A stretch of 64,000 nucleotides of DNA from Argopecten irradians (GCF_041381155.1 NC_091140.1:24766864-24830863); one strand, 5' to 3'. Shown: positions 1-14,500, counted from the first letter of the stretch. Numbers and translations are program-made. The notes: generated from the sequence alone by a model not told the origin.

Positions 1-2
1 CT

Positions 3-1892
3 GTCCATTACAAGGGTCTGGATGACTTCCCTTTAATACCTAGTCATGGGGTTGGGGTTAGTGTCCGTAGTTATTCTTACGCTGACCGTATGAAACAAGA
101 ATGTGATCATCTTACTACTCAATTCAGGCCAGCCAGTGCCTCGCTACAACATAACAACTCCGCGAGAATTGCTACGCGAAACCTCGACAAGGAGATCCAA
201 CAACAGGGAATACTGGCTGGAAAATTGACTGGTTATTATGATATGGAAAGTGAAGGTCATTTGTCTCAGGAGAAGGTTAAAGTTTATCAAGTTCACCCAA
301 AACTTAAATCACCAGAGCATAAACAAGAAAGAAAGAACGGCGACAAAAGTAGCCCCCAAAAGGAGAATGTGTCTCCATACAAACTACCGGAAAGTAGACG
401 ACACGATTTGATCAGTTCAGAAAGTGAAGATCATTTACCATCATTGAATTCACCATGTCAATTATCTGATATGACAAGCATGTTTGTTTTGATGAACACT
501 TCTGGTAGGCAATACATAGCAGAAGAAAAAGAAGTGCCGGACAAATATCCACATTCTGACAATATTGTGTGTAACACACAACTTCAGTATTGTGTACCAG
601 AATGCTGGACTAGCCCGTCCCCAGCTGTCCAGTTAACTAGTCGTATAAAGTCAAAGGATCAGCAATCTGCTGACTGTCAAGGCTCTGGACACCCATACAG
701 GGAAGGTGTGGGAACTGAAGAGGAAGATTGTGGTAGTGCATCCTCTAGTGTTTACACTATCGCTGAATCACTGGGAGATGTTAATGATTGTGAGGATGAC
801 TCAAAGAATTTGTCTGCAGACAGCACAGACCATACAAAATCCACAGGAGGGCTTCTTTATCAGACTGTGGTTGAAGCTTTCAAAGATGCTGGAAATGATT
901 CATTCCGTTCCACACACTCTGCAGACATATCTAAGGAAAGTACCTGTGGCATTTTGGATACAACTTTAAACGCACAGACAGAGCATGAATCTCGTCAATG
1001 TTTAGAGTCTAACTTCAGCAGTAACTCGGGTCCAAAGACAAACGCTCAAGGTTCTGCAGATATTGTTTCTGCATCCCCAACATCATGCTCACCTGACTCA
1101 ATCTCCCCAACAAGTCTTTATGTCCCCAGTGAAAACTCCTCAGAGATGTTTACCTGTGTGGAATTTGATGCCTCTGATTTGAACAAGGATGTAAGTGAGT
1201 TCAGTTCGGGATCGGATGTAGAAGAGATTCCCTTGGATTGTCCCCAGCAGTCTTTCCATGACGCCTGGACCGGCAGCAGTGTTGAGATTCGTGCATGCCG
1301 CTCCATGCCTCTCAGTTCACAGATGCACAATATAGAAGGGTATGGAATGGATTTAAACCAGATTATTGATGCATGGGGCTCTAATCCAAGGGTCTCATCA
1401 AGTGACCCTGCCATTCGCCACTTTGAGCTGATAGAAGAAAACACGGAAAGCAAACCATTCTTGAATTATGCCTTTTGCAGAGGCTGTTCTGAAGACTCAA
1501 GGCCACAACATGTCCCTACCTCAAACCTTGGTCTGGTCAGAAGTCTTGACCACATTGGGATTAGTCCATCTGAGTCCAAACTTTGTGACCATATGATCTT
1601 GGTGGAAGACACAGAGTCCAGGGTGAGCCATACATACCTATTTTCCTCTGACTCGCTGATGTCCACTTCTTCTGAAGATATGCCTGAGGAGTCCGGCGAC
1701 TTCTCAACAAGGTCACCTTGCCGGCCCTCAAGATTGTCTAAAATTGATAACGATAATATGAATATACTTAGATTACAGGCCCCCAGTACTGAAGCTTTAC
1801 CCATTACAAGAAGTAGGTCTGCATGTGCAGTTAACATATTTGGGTTATTGAGGTTATATCTCACCTTCAATGTTCTACCTGATACATTGTAG
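3..1892 (+). CDS. Large 5'-truncated open exon, unrecognised protein
   Basis: The frame is open from base 3 to the stop at 1892, about 629 codons; the first ATG at 90 is internal because codons upstream are also open, so the exon probably starts outside the window. The product is hydrophilic, rich in Ser, Asp and Glu, with no membrane segment, signal peptide or zinc motif that I can see, so it is probably largely disordered. I do not recognise the family. Internal strong donors exist, for example GAT|GTAAGTGAG at 1191 and CAGG|GTGAGC at 1623, so the true exon may end before the stop. It lies 630 bp upstream of PDE2A-like exon 1 on the same strand. Neither of those donors gives the phase needed to join that exon, and the only phase-compatible site I noticed, near 1813, is weak. 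It could be the last exon of an upstream gene or an alternative exon of the phosphodiesterase gene. Confidence 0.55.
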   Translation, partial: VHYKGLDDFPLIPSHGVGVSVRSYSYADRMKQECDHLTTQFRPASASLQHNNSARIATRNLDKEIQQQGILAGKLTGYYDMESEGHLSQEKVKVYQVHPKLKSPEHKQERKNGDKSSPQKENVSPYKLPESRRHDLISSESEDHLPSLNSPCQLSDMTSMFVLMNTSGRQYIAEEKEVPDKYPHSDNIVCNTQLQYCVPECWTSPSPAVQLTSRIKSKDQQSADCQGSGHPYREGVGTEEEDCGSASSSVYTIAESLGDVNDCEDDSKNLSADSTDHTKSTGGLLYQTVVEAFKDAGNDSFRSTHSADISKESTCGILDTTLNAQTEHESRQCLESNFSSNSGPKTNAQGSADIVSASPTSCSPDSISPTSLYVPSENSSEMFTCVEFDASDLNKDVSEFSSGSDVEEIPLDCPQQSFHDAWTGSSVEIRACRSMPLSSQMHNIEGYGMDLNQIIDAWGSNPRVSSSDPAIRHFELIEENTESKPFLNYAFCRGCSEDSRPQHVPTSNLGLVRSLDHIGISPSESKLCDHMILVEDTESRVSHTYLFSSDSLMSTSSEDMPEESGDFSTRSPCRPSRLSKIDNDNMNILRLQAPSTEALPITRSRSACAVNIFGLLRLYLTFNVLPDTL

Positions 1893-2522
1893 ACAAGCTC
1901 TTTCACTTTCAATATTAAAACATTATGAAATGTTTCATAGAAAGAGCATGTGATTCCAAAGTAACAAGTAAAAAGCTTCTGTACCACTCATCAAAATGCA
2001 CTTGAAAGTTGGAATTGCTTGCCTTGTGTATAAAGGGTAGTGACAAATTTAGAGATTCTTTACAAAGTTAAGTTTTTGTATTGATTTAAATGTTTGTTAT
2101 TATATTTTGTTGGTGTTGAATTTGCATTGTTAACAGTTTGATTAGAGTTTTATAATGTTTACTATTTGTTTGTTTCTAATTTTGTTGAAATTGTTTGCCC
2201 TAGGTGCAAACTAGGTTTAAAATGAGAATTCAAATTATTTATTCTTTGACCAACTTTGCCATGGATAATAATCACAATGCTTATAATACCTATTTGGAGG
2301 AATTATCTCTACATAAAATAACGAACAGGCATAAAATGAGAAATTTTCCTTTAATTTTTTTACAGTGAATGCAGCCAACTATTGAAAAATATGTGTCATT
2401 TTAACTTCAATTTTTCCAATCTTATATCAAGAATATTATTGATTAAATACCATTTACAATGATGTCAGAAATGATGAATATTTGGACACATTACATTGAT
2501 CATGTTCTGCTCTTCCTTGCAG
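1893..2522. other. AT-rich gap: 3' UTR or intron
   Basis: No coding segment seen. An ATTAAA hexamer lies near 1913, just after the stop of the preceding frame, and could be a polyadenylation signal variant. The stretch ends in a good acceptor (ttccttgcag) for the next exon. Confidence 0.5.
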
Positions 2523-2586
2523 ATGACTTAACGAAACTTCTACGAGAAATTATGCAAGAAGCTAGGAATTTAACACAAGCAGAGAG
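2523..2586 (+). CDS. PDE2A: PDE2A-like exon 1 in window (start of GAF-B)
   Basis: 64 nt between ttccttgcag and gtaaga. It encodes [20 protein letters not shown] plus a split Arg codon, the first helix of GAF-B. The exon begins with the last two bases of a codon, so the upstream exon must end one base into a codon. The partner exon is not identified. Confidence 0.88.
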
Positions 2587-5500
2587 GTAAGACTTTAGAG
2601 CATGTGTCGTAATAAGACTCTCAGAAAGACATTTCCCATCTTAACTAGGATAAACCCAAACACCAATGAAAGTTTGTAGTACACAACACTAGCGCCTTCA
2701 GGTTACCACAGCCAACATGTTATTGATTTCACAGGAATCGTCAGGGTGTTTAATTTTAATCTCAAGTATTGCTTTGATGGATTGTGTAGCTTCAGAAAGG
2801 GTTTTATTTTCTGCGGTCTCAAAATAAAACAAGACTTGTTTGATTAAGAGGTTTTTCTTGTCCATATATTTAATTCGATCCTGCTTGATCATTATCAGAT
2901 GACATCAATGCGTACCTATTGAAATATACTGTTGTATTACTTTGATGTGTGTAAGGTATTATTCTTATGGTTTTCTAAGAGACCCAAGAAGTTGAAGATT
3001 TTTTTATATTTTTTTTTCAAATAGACCAATAGATGTTTGGTATTCTGTGATGATATGAAGTGTATTGTATTTTATAGATGTTTGGTATTCTGTGATGATA
3101 CGAAGTGTATTGTATTTTATAGATGTTTGGTATTCTGTGATGATATGAAGTGTATTGTATTTTATAGATGTTTGGTATTCTGTGATGATATGAAGTGTAT
3201 TGTATTTTATAGATGTTTGGTATTCTGTGATGATATGAAGTGTATTGTATTTTATAGATGTTTGGTATTCTGTGATGATATGAAGTGTATTGTATTTTAT
3301 AGATGTTTGGTATTCTGTGATGATATGAAGTGTATTGTATTTTATAGATGTTTGGATTCGTTTGGTATTCTGTGATGATATGAATTTATGTATTTTATAG
3401 ATGTTTGGTATTCTGTGATGATATAAGTGTATTGTATTTTATAGATGTTTGTATTCTGTGATGATATAAAAGTTTGGTATTGTAAGTGTATGTTATAGAT
3501 GTTTGGTATTCTGTGATGATATGAAGTGTATGTATTTAATTTGGTATTTGTTTGGTATTCTGTGTGATAAATGATGATATGAAGTGTATTGTATTTTATA
3601 GATGTTTGGTATTCTGTATGATATGAAGTGATGTGTATTTTATAGATGTTTGGTATTCTGTGATGATATATAAAGTGTTTTGTATTTTATAGATGTTTGT
3701 ATTCTGTAATGATATGAAGTGTATTGACTTTATAGATGTTTGGTATTCTGTGATGATATGAAGTGTATTGTACTTTATAGATGTTTGGTATTCTGTGATG
3801 ATATAAAGTGTATTGTATTTTATAGATGTTTGGTATTCTGTGATGATATGAAGTGTATTGTATTTTATAGATGTTTGGTTTCTGTTGATATAAGTGTATT
3901 GTATTTTTAGATGTTTGTATCTGTAATGATATGAAGTGTATTGTATTTTATAGATGTTTGTATTCTGTGATGATATAAGTGTATTGTATTTTATAGATGT
4001 TTGGTATTCTGTGATGATATGAAGTGTATTGTATTTTATAGATGTTTGGTATTCTGTGATGATATGAAGTGTATTGTATTTTATAGATGTTTGGTATTCT
4101 GTGATGATATGAAGTGTATTCTATTTTACAGATGCTCTGTATTCTTGATAGATGAAGAAACGGAAGAGCTAGTAGCCAAAGTGTTTGATGGAATCACTAC
4201 CAATGATAAGGAGGTACAGCATAGTTAACTTTCCATTGCACATTGTAAATGTTCTCCAAGATCTCAAATCTTATACAATTCTATTGAATAAGAAATAAAA
4301 TCTTTAGTCAAAGAAAAAACAATTCTATTGAATAAGAAATAAAATCTTTAGTCAAAGAAAGCTCCACTAGCTGCTCAACATCAAGTCAGCTAAAGGTCAA
4401 GGACATAGAAGCCTGAAGTTGAAGGACATAGAAGCCAAGCGTTTGGTTTTATGTCTTATATGCTATATGCATAGTGGAAAGAAAGAAAAAAACATAACAT
4501 GGAAGTGTCATATATAGTTTTTAATGTCATCTGATTCAGTGAAAGCAGAAGTCTTTCAGAGGCTGTACATGTTAAATAGATGGAGCTATGATTTGGTCTG
4601 TAATTCCTGAAATAGACATTATCAAGGCTATTATTTTTTCATTGTTGCATAACTGAAAATCACCTCACTTCTATAATCTGTTCATTCTGAACAAGATTTC
4701 ATTACATTTGCTTGTTCCATGTTCAATCTTTTCTCATTATATGTTGGTGGTCATTGATAAGTGTAGTGTGAAATCTCACCTTTGGATGTATGCATGCCAC
4801 CTAATTGTTTTCTAGTACATTGTTCCAGTATCATATCAATTGCAATCTGGACACCAAATGCCTGTTTGCTTTATTTGCCTGTGGTAAAATATTTACAGAA
4901 AAATTCAATACTTTTGATATTGGTAAAATATTTACAGAAAAATTCAATACTTTTGATATTGGTGTGAATTCAGGTTCAATCAGAGATCCGAATGCCAATA
5001 ATTCAGGGAATAGCAGGGCATGTAGCTACAACAGGTTAGTATCAGGAATGTCTTTATTATCTCCCTGTTATAAAGTCAATTGAATCTTTTACACATCTAT
5101 CCAATAAATATGGATTGTCCACATGGAGGTCCATTCCTCAGCCGCTGTTACCTGAGATCTATACTACATAATAACATTAATGTAGAAAGCTTGTATCTGC
5201 AGGCGATTACTTCTAATTACTTTTACTTGTGCTGGTATTTGGTCAATTGATTTTTTGATGGGAAAATAGAAACATTATGTTTAAAATATGTTTAGTCCAT
5301 TTCTGGTAGATTAACATCATGTTTCATTATAAAGTCCATATCTGGTAGATTAACATCATGTTTCATATTATAAAGTCCATACCTGGTAGATTAACATCAT
5401 GTTTCATATTATAAAGTCCATATCTGGTAATTAACATCAGTTTCATATTATACAGTCCATACTGGTAGATTAACATCATGTTTCATATTATAAAGTCCAT

Positions 5501-8500
5501 ACCTGGTAGATTAACATCATGTTTCATATTATAAAGTCCATACCTGGTAGATTAACATCATGTTTCATATTATAAAGTCCATACCTGGTAGATTAACATC
5601 ATGTTTCATATTATAAAGTCCATATCTGGTAGATTAACATCATGTTTCATATTATAAAGTCCATACTGGTAGATTAACATCATGTTTCATATTAAAAGTC
5701 CATATCTGGTAGATTAACATCATGTTTCATATTATAAAGTCCATATCTGGTAGATTAACATCATGTTTCATATTATAAAGTCCATATCTGGTAGATTAAC
5801 ATCATGTTTCATATTATAAAGTCCATATCTGGTAGATTAACATCATGTTCATACATATTATAAAGTCCATACCTGGTAGATTAACATCATGTTTCATATT
5901 ATAAAGTCCATACTGTAGATTAACATCATGTTTCATATTATAAAGTCCATATCTGGTAGATTAACATCATGTTTCATATTATAAAGTCCATATCTGGTAG
6001 ATTAACATCATGTTTCATATTATAAAGTCCATACCTGGTAGATTAACATCATGTTTCTAAAGTCCATATCTTAACATCATGTTTCATATTATAAAGTCCA
6101 TATCTGGTAGATTAACATCATGTTTCATATTATAAAGTCCATATCTGGTAGATTAACATCATGTTTCATATTATAAAGTCCATATCTGGTAGATTAACAT
6201 CATGTTTCATATTATAAAGTCCATATCTGGTAGATTAACATCATGTTTCATATTATAAAGTCCATATCTGGTAGATTAACATCATGTTTCATATTATAAA
6301 GTCCTATATCTGGTAGATTAACATCATGTTTCATATTATAAAGTCCATATCTGGTAGATTTAACATAAAGTCATGTTTCATATTATAAAGTCCATATCTG
6401 GTAGATTAACATCATGTTTCATATTATAAAGTCCATATCTGGTAGATTAACATCATGTTTCATACTGTAAAGTCCATACCTGGTAGATTAACATCATGTT
6501 TCATATTATAAAGTCCATACCTGGTAGATTAACATCATGTTTCATATTATAAAGTCCATATCTGGTAGATTAACATCATGTTTCATATTATAAAGTCCAT
6601 ATCTGGTAGATTAACATCATGTTTCATATTATAAAGTCCATACCTGGTAGATTAACATCATGTTTCATATTATAAAGTCCATATCTGGTAGATTAACATC
6701 ATGTTTCATATTATAAAGTCCATATCTGGTAGATTAACATCATGTTTCATATTATAAAGTCCATATCTGGTAGATTAACATCATGTTTCATACTGTAAAG
6801 TCCATATCTGGTAGATTAACATCATGTTTCATATTATAAAGTCCATATCTGGTAGATTAACATCATGTTTCATATTATAAAGTCCATATCTGGTAGATTA
6901 ACATCATGTTTCATATATAAAGTCATATTATTAACAATGTTTCATATTATAAAGTCAATCTGGTAGATTAACATCATGTTTCATATTATAAAGTCCATAT
7001 CTGGTAGATTAACATCATGTTTCATATTATAAAGTCCATATCCTGGTTTCATATTAACATCATGTTTCATATTATAAAGTCCATATCTGGTAGATTAACA
7101 TCATGTTTCATATTATAAAGTCCATATCTGGTAGATTAACATCATGTTTCATATTATAAAGTCCATACCTGGTAGATTAACATCATGTTTCATATTATAA
7201 AGTCCATATCTGGTAGATTAACATCATGTTTCATATTATAAAGTCCATATACCTGGTAGATTAACATCATGTTTCATATTATAAAGTCCATATCTGGTAG
7301 ATTAACATCATGTTTCATATTATAAAGTCCATATCTGGTAGATTAACATCATGTTTCATATTATAAAGTCCATATCTGGTAGATTAACATCATGTTTCAT
7401 ATTATAAAGTCCATACCTGGTAGATTAACATCATGTTTCATATTATAAAGTCCATACCTGGTAGATTAACATCATGTTTCATATTATAAAGTCCATATCT
7501 GGTAGATTAACATCATGTTTCATATTATAAAGTCCATATCTGGTAGATTAACATCATGTTTCATATTATAAAGTCCATATCTGGTAGATTAACATCATTG
7601 TTTCATATTATAAAGTCCATACTGGTAGATTAACATCATGTTTCATATTATAAAGTCCATATCTGGTAGATTAACATCATGTTTCATATTATAAAGTCCA
7701 TATCTGGTAGATTAACATCATGTTTCATATTATAAAGTCCATATCTGGTAGATTAACATCATGTTTCATATTATAAAGTCCATATCTGGTAGATTAACAT
7801 CATGTTTCATATTATAAAGTCCATACCTGGTAGATTAACATCATGTTTCATATTATAAAGTCCATATCTGGTAGATTAACATCATGTTTCATATTATAAA
7901 GTCCATATCTGGTAGATTAACATCATGTTTCATATTATAAAGTCCATATCTGGTAGATTAACATCATGTTTCATATTATAAAGTCCATATCTGGTAGATT
8001 AACATCATGTTTCATATTATAAAGTCCATATCTGGTAGATTAACATCATGTTTCATATTATAAAGTCCATACCTGGTAGATTAACATCATGTTTCATATT
8101 ATAAAGTCCATACCTGGTAGATTAACATCATGTTTCATATTATAAAGTCCATATCTGGTAGATTAACATCATGTTTCATATTATAAAGTCCATACCTGAT
8201 AGATTAACATCATGTTTCATATTATAAAGTCCATATCTGGCAGATGTTTAATATATAGTTTATATCAAATTTATTCTCTATTATGCTATAATTCTTGATG
8301 ATTTTGGGCAATTTGGCAGGTTAAATATAATGTACAGTGTTAGATAGATGTGTCATTGCAAAATGTCATCATTACTGATGTTTCTTAGTTAATTTACATT
8401 TTTTATTCCAGGTAAACTTCTAAACATTAAAGATGCCTACTCACACCCAATGTTTTACAGAGGAATTGATGATTCCACAGGCTTCAGAACAAGGTAAACT

Positions 8501-11500
8501 AATGTTTTATTTCCACAAAGATTTTGTCACAAATGTAGAATAATATGCTCCGATGATAATATTGCTGTATGGCGTAGCATCTTTTCCAGGAATTGCATCT
8601 TCTCAAAAGTCTTTCACCAGGGGCTGATTTCTCTGGCGCTCTTTCATTCTTCTACACATACTTTGTTTGAATGGGCTCCGTTTATCACTAATAGAAAATA
8701 GGTTGTTTAAGCCCTGTCTGCTTCACTACCGTACATGATTATGAAATTTTATGTTTGGTGTACACGTTCTCAACTTGGTAACAAGATAGAGTGACATGTA
8801 ACAAAAGAGATACTTTTAACTTATACATTAGATATTTGCCCTTCAGTAAAAAAAAAACCATTGAAGTCTTTGTAAAACAGCTTCTGGGTTCTTTTCTAAG
8901 AGAATGTTGTATTTATAATGTTAGTGATATTACATTTTTTTTTTATACAAAATTGCAGTTTAATTAGATTTTAACTCCCACAAATTCTGTGTGCTCTGAA
9001 ATGTTCTTTGTAGAAATATCTTTTAAAAATAATAACTTACTTATAAATTATGGAACTTGTGTTTTCCAGAAATATTCTTTGCTTCCCAATCAAGAATGAA
9101 GCAGGCAATGTGTTAGGAGTAGCCCAGCTATGTAATAAGAAGACGGGTCCGTTCTTCACAGTGTTTGATGAAGATGTTGCGTCCGCGTTCGCTGTCTACT
9201 GCTGCATCAGTATCAGCCATGTAAGTGTCACTGTCTCTATCTGTCACCAGTCCGTCTTGTTTTATAATTAGTATTACATATAGCTTCACCAGACCGTTGT
9301 CTGTCACATTGAGGTACGTAGTGTGGTATATATCTTTCAGGAATACTTTTCACTTAAGATACTACTTTCATAGCCTAGTAATGTATAAGGTGGTTAATTA
9401 TAAGCTGAGTATGATTATGTTGTTAAATTTAGACTCTGAATTAATTTGTTCTTAAATTATTTGTTCACAGTTTTTAAATTTTGACTTCGAAAAAAATATT
9501 TGAACATGATAGAATTATGATATATTTGAATAGCTACTGTTGATAGAATTATGATGTATTTGAATAACCACTGTTTAATATTTAAGTGAATATTCTGAAA
9601 TATATTCATTGAAAAATTGTCTGTGCTATCTTGTTAAGCTCTTCTTGTTTGTATATGAGTACTAAAACATGCTGCTATTTCAGTCTCTTATGTACCAACG
9701 TGTGATTGCGGCCCAGATCCGTAACAGTCTTGCCAACGAATTGATGATGTACCACATGAAGGTATAACCGCCAGCAGGTGGTCAGCATGTGGTGCCACTC
9801 TAGTGAAATGGTGCCACACCTATCTGGATGTGTTCCTTCATTCCTTTTTACCACTACTTTAATTTTATTTCAGTCTGCAATACCATAGCGGAAGACTTTT
9901 ATTTAATTCAGATCTTAACAACTTTTCAATTTCCAAGTCTTCAGTATTTTTCTATTTCTAATGCACATTATATTCCTATTGATTTAGCAGCGCAAAAAAA
10001 GTTACTCAGACATTATAAAATATAATTCATAAAGATATGGAAATTGAAGAATTGTAAACCTTATTTCTATTTGTGTCACAGAACAAAATATCTAATGGTG
10101 GAGGTATTTATTAGATGTAGTTTGAGACCTTTTATTACTTAATTTTTTTTTTTAAATTGTTTTCTTCCTTTTTAACTAATTTAAAACTCTTTAATGTTTT
10201 TGTCTCAAATGAATCCTTGATATTTCTACCATTGATAATTTGGTCTTGCTGTATGTTGTGTTGATATGATGTGTGTGTTTTCTGTAGTATATATGTGTTG
10301 TCTCCATATAAAGTGTCAACCATCTGTTGCTTTCAGAACTCTTTATTCTATACATGTTTTACCCACAGGTTCCACTCCTTGAACACAGCCATTTATTGAT
10401 TCACCTAGTTATACGATAAAAAAAATCACAACAAATGGTCATGGAAACCACGAAAAAATCATAACATTTGAACACAGAAACCACTACATCTCCATTGACA
10501 TTGTTATTTTCAATAGTCCACCTAAGACTGTTTATAATATAAATAGCCCATGTTAGATGTTAGGAATTGTTTTCCCTGAAAATATCTGTGAGCTGTTAAA
10601 ACTGACTTTTGGAGGAAACAAAAGTGATAAAAATGTAAAACCCAGGGAAAAATTAGAAAAGAACATTACAAGTGAAATTCTCGATTTCCAGTGATTGTAA
10701 CGATACAATGAACAGCTCCAGATTCATTAGAGTTTGTCAGGCTGCCAGCATTAAATCATATAATTAGTTACCAGATATCATAGATCGCTATGATAAACCT
10801 GCACATTGCTCTTTGAATTTGACATCCCGCTAATTAAATTGGAGATTTATTCTGATTAGAATGAATAAAAATGTTTCAAAGGAAAGTTTCAATTTATGTT
10901 GATCTTTGGATTACATGGAACATGGATCAATATAGCCATTTTTAAATCAATAAAATACTTTATCATTGTAGGCGATGTCACAATACAATGTAGATGTTCT
11001 TACTGTGACTGTGTCCCTTTCTAAATTGAACTGCTGATCAACCCATCTGGATATGCAAATAATGTAATTTAAGTCACACGTTGTGTGGAAGCTGCAATTG
11101 CAATGAGTTTAATGATATGGAGTATATGACTAATTGTGCAAAAGAGCCCAAGTGTTTTGGCAAAATTTTAGAGTTTGGATATTGGAGCATATTTGATTTA
11201 CAAAGAAGCAATCCCAAAACATTTGAAAAAGAAATAGAAAAAGGATGGGGTTGGGGTTAGGTGTAGAAATAGAAAAAGGATGACGTTGGGGTTCGGTGTA
11301 GAAATAGAAAAAGGATGGGGTTGGGGTTCGGTGTAGAAATAGAAAAAGGATGGGGTTGAGGTTAGGTGTAGAAATAGAAAAAGGATGGGGTTGGGGTTCG
11401 GTGTAGGGACCTTACACACTGTTACTACTTGAAAGCAGAGAGATGTGGAAAAGGTTTTAAAATAATCAACCACTGTATAATGCTAGACTGCCTAATTATG

Positions 11501-14500
11501 AATGAAAACCATTTTAAATGTACTAGTTATTGGTTTAAGACCAATAATCCTAAAGACAGTAACACAGTCCTGCAGGTGTCTCAGATACAACATATATGTC
11601 TGCTAATCCTAAAGACAGTAACACAGTCCTGCTGGTGTCTCGGATACTACATATATGTCTGCTAATCCTAAAGACAGTAACACAGTCCTGCTGGTGTCTC
11701 GGATACAACATATATGTCTGCTAATCCTAAAGACAGTAACACAGTCCTGCTGGTGTCTCAGATACAACATATATGTCTGCTAATCCTAAAGACAGTAACA
11801 CAGTCCTGCTGGTGTCTCGGATACTACATATATGTCTGCTAATCCTAAAGACAGTAAACACAGTCCTGCTGGTGTCTTGGATACTACATATATGTCTGCT
11901 AATCCTAAAGACAGTAACACAGTCCTGCTGGTGTCTCAGATACTACATATATGTCTGCTAATCCTAAAGACAGTAACACAGTCCTGCTGGTGTCTTGGAT
12001 ACTACATATATGTCTGCTAATCCTAAAGACAGTAACACAGTCCTGCTGGTGTCTCGGATACTACATATATGTCTGCTAATCCTAAAGACAGTAACACAGT
12101 CCTGCTGGTGTCTCAGATACTACATATGTGTCTGCTATTCCTAAAGACAGTAACACAGTCCTGCTGGTGTCTCGGATACTACATATATGTCTGCTAATCC
12201 TAAAGACAGTAACACAGTCCTGCTGGTGTCTTGGATACTACATATATGTCTGCTAATCCTAAAGACAGTAACACAGTCCTGCTGGTGTCTCGGATACTAC
12301 ATATATGTCTGCTAATCCTAAAGACAGTAACACAGTCCTGCTGGTGTCTCGGATACTACATATGTCTGCTAATCCTAAAGACAGTAACACAGTCCTGCTG
12401 GTGTCTTGGATACAACATATATGTCTGCTAATCCTAAAGACAGTAACACAGTCCTGCTGGTGTCTCGGATACTACATATATGTCTGCTAATCCTAAAGAC
12501 AGTAACACAGTCCTGCTGGTGTCTTGGATACAACATATATGTCTGCTAATCCTAAAGACAGTAACACAGTCCTGCTGGTGTCTCGGATACTACATATGTC
12601 TGCTAATCCTAAAGACAGTAACACAGTCCTGCTGGTGTCTTGGATACAACATATATGTCTGCTAATCCTAAAGACAGTAACACAGTCCTGCTGGTGTCTC
12701 AGATACTACATATGTGTCTGCTAATCCTAAAGACAGTAACACAGTCCTGCTGGTGTCTTGGATACAACATATATGTCTGCTAATCCTAAAGACAGTAACA
12801 CAGTCCTGCTGGTGTCTCAGATACTACATATGTCTGCTAATCCTAAAGACAGTAACACAGTCCTGCTGGTGTCTCGGATACTACATATATGTCTGCTAAT
12901 CCTAAAGACAGTAACACAGTCCTGCTGGTGTCTCGGATACTACATATATGTCTGCTAATCCTAAAGACAGTAACACAGTCCTGCTGGTGTCTGGATACAA
13001 CATATATGTCTGCTAATCCTAAAGACAGTAACACAGTCCTGCTGGTGTCTGGATACTACATATATGTCTGCTAATCCTAAAGACAGTAACACAGTCCTGC
13101 TGGTGTCTCGATACTACATATATGTCTGCTAATCCTAAAGACAGTAACACAGTCCTGCTGGTGTCTGGATACTACATATATGTCTGCTAATCCTAAAGAC
13201 AGTAACACAGTCCTGCTGGTGTCTTGGATACTACATATATGTCTGCTAATCCTAAAGACAGTAACACAGTCCTGCTGGTGTCTTGGATACAACATATATG
13301 TCTGCTAATCCTAAAGACAGTAACACAGTCCTGCTGGTGTCTTGGATACTACATATGTGTCTGCTAATCCTAAAGACAGTAACACAGTCCTGCTGGTGTC
13401 TCGGATACAACATATATGTCTGCTAATCCTAAAGACAGTAACACAGTCCTGCTGGTGTCTTGGATACAACATATATGTCTGCTAATCCTAAAGACAGTAA
13501 CACAGTCCTGCTGGTGTCTCGGATACAACATATATGTCTGCTAATCCTAAAGCTAAAGACAGTAACACAGTCCTGCTGGTGTCTCAGATACTACATATGT
13601 GTCTGCTAATCCTAAAGACAGTAACACAGTCCTGCTGGTGTCTTGGATACAACATATATGTCTGCTAATCCTAAAAACAGTAACACAGTCCTGCTGGTGT
13701 CTCAGATACTACATATGTCTGCTAATCCTAAAGACAGTAACACAGTCCTGCTGGTGTCTCAGATACTACATATATGTCTGCTAATCCTAAAGACAGTAAC
13801 ACAGTCCTGCTGGTGTCTCAGATACTACATATATGTCTGCTAATCCTAAAGACAGTAACACAGTCCTGCTGGTGTCTTGGATACAACATATATGTCTGCT
13901 AATCCTAAAGACAGTAACACAGTCCTGCTGGTGTCTCAGATACTACATATATGTCTGCTAATCCTAAAGACAGTAACACAGTCCTGCTGGTGTCTTGGAT
14001 ACAACATATATGTCTGCTAATCCTAAAGACAGTAACACAGTCCTGCTGGTGTCTCAGATACTACATATATGTCTGCTAATCCTAAAGACAGTAAACACAG
14101 TCCTGCTGGTGTCTTGGATACTACATATATGTCTGCTAATCCTAAAGACAGTAACACAGTCCTGCTGGTGTCTCAGATACTACATATATGTCTGCTAATC
14201 CTAAAGACAGTAACACAGTCCTGCTGGTGTCTTGGATACAACATATATGTCTGCTAATCCTAAAGACAGTAACACAGTCCTGCTGGTGTCTCAGATACTA
14301 CATATATGTCTGCTAATCCTAAAGACAGTAACACAGTCCTGCTGGTGTCTTGGATACTACATATGTCTGCTAATCCTAAAGACAGTAACACAGTCCTGCT
14401 GGTGTCTCGGATACAACATATATGTCTGCTAATCCTAAAGACAGTAACACAGTCCTGCTGGTGTCTCAGATACAACATATATGTCTGCTAATCCTAAAGA

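Noticed and set aside
2698-2892. Minus-strand 64-codon frame as a retroelement fragment
   Set aside because: No reverse transcriptase or nucleocapsid motif, and no neighbouring element sequence.
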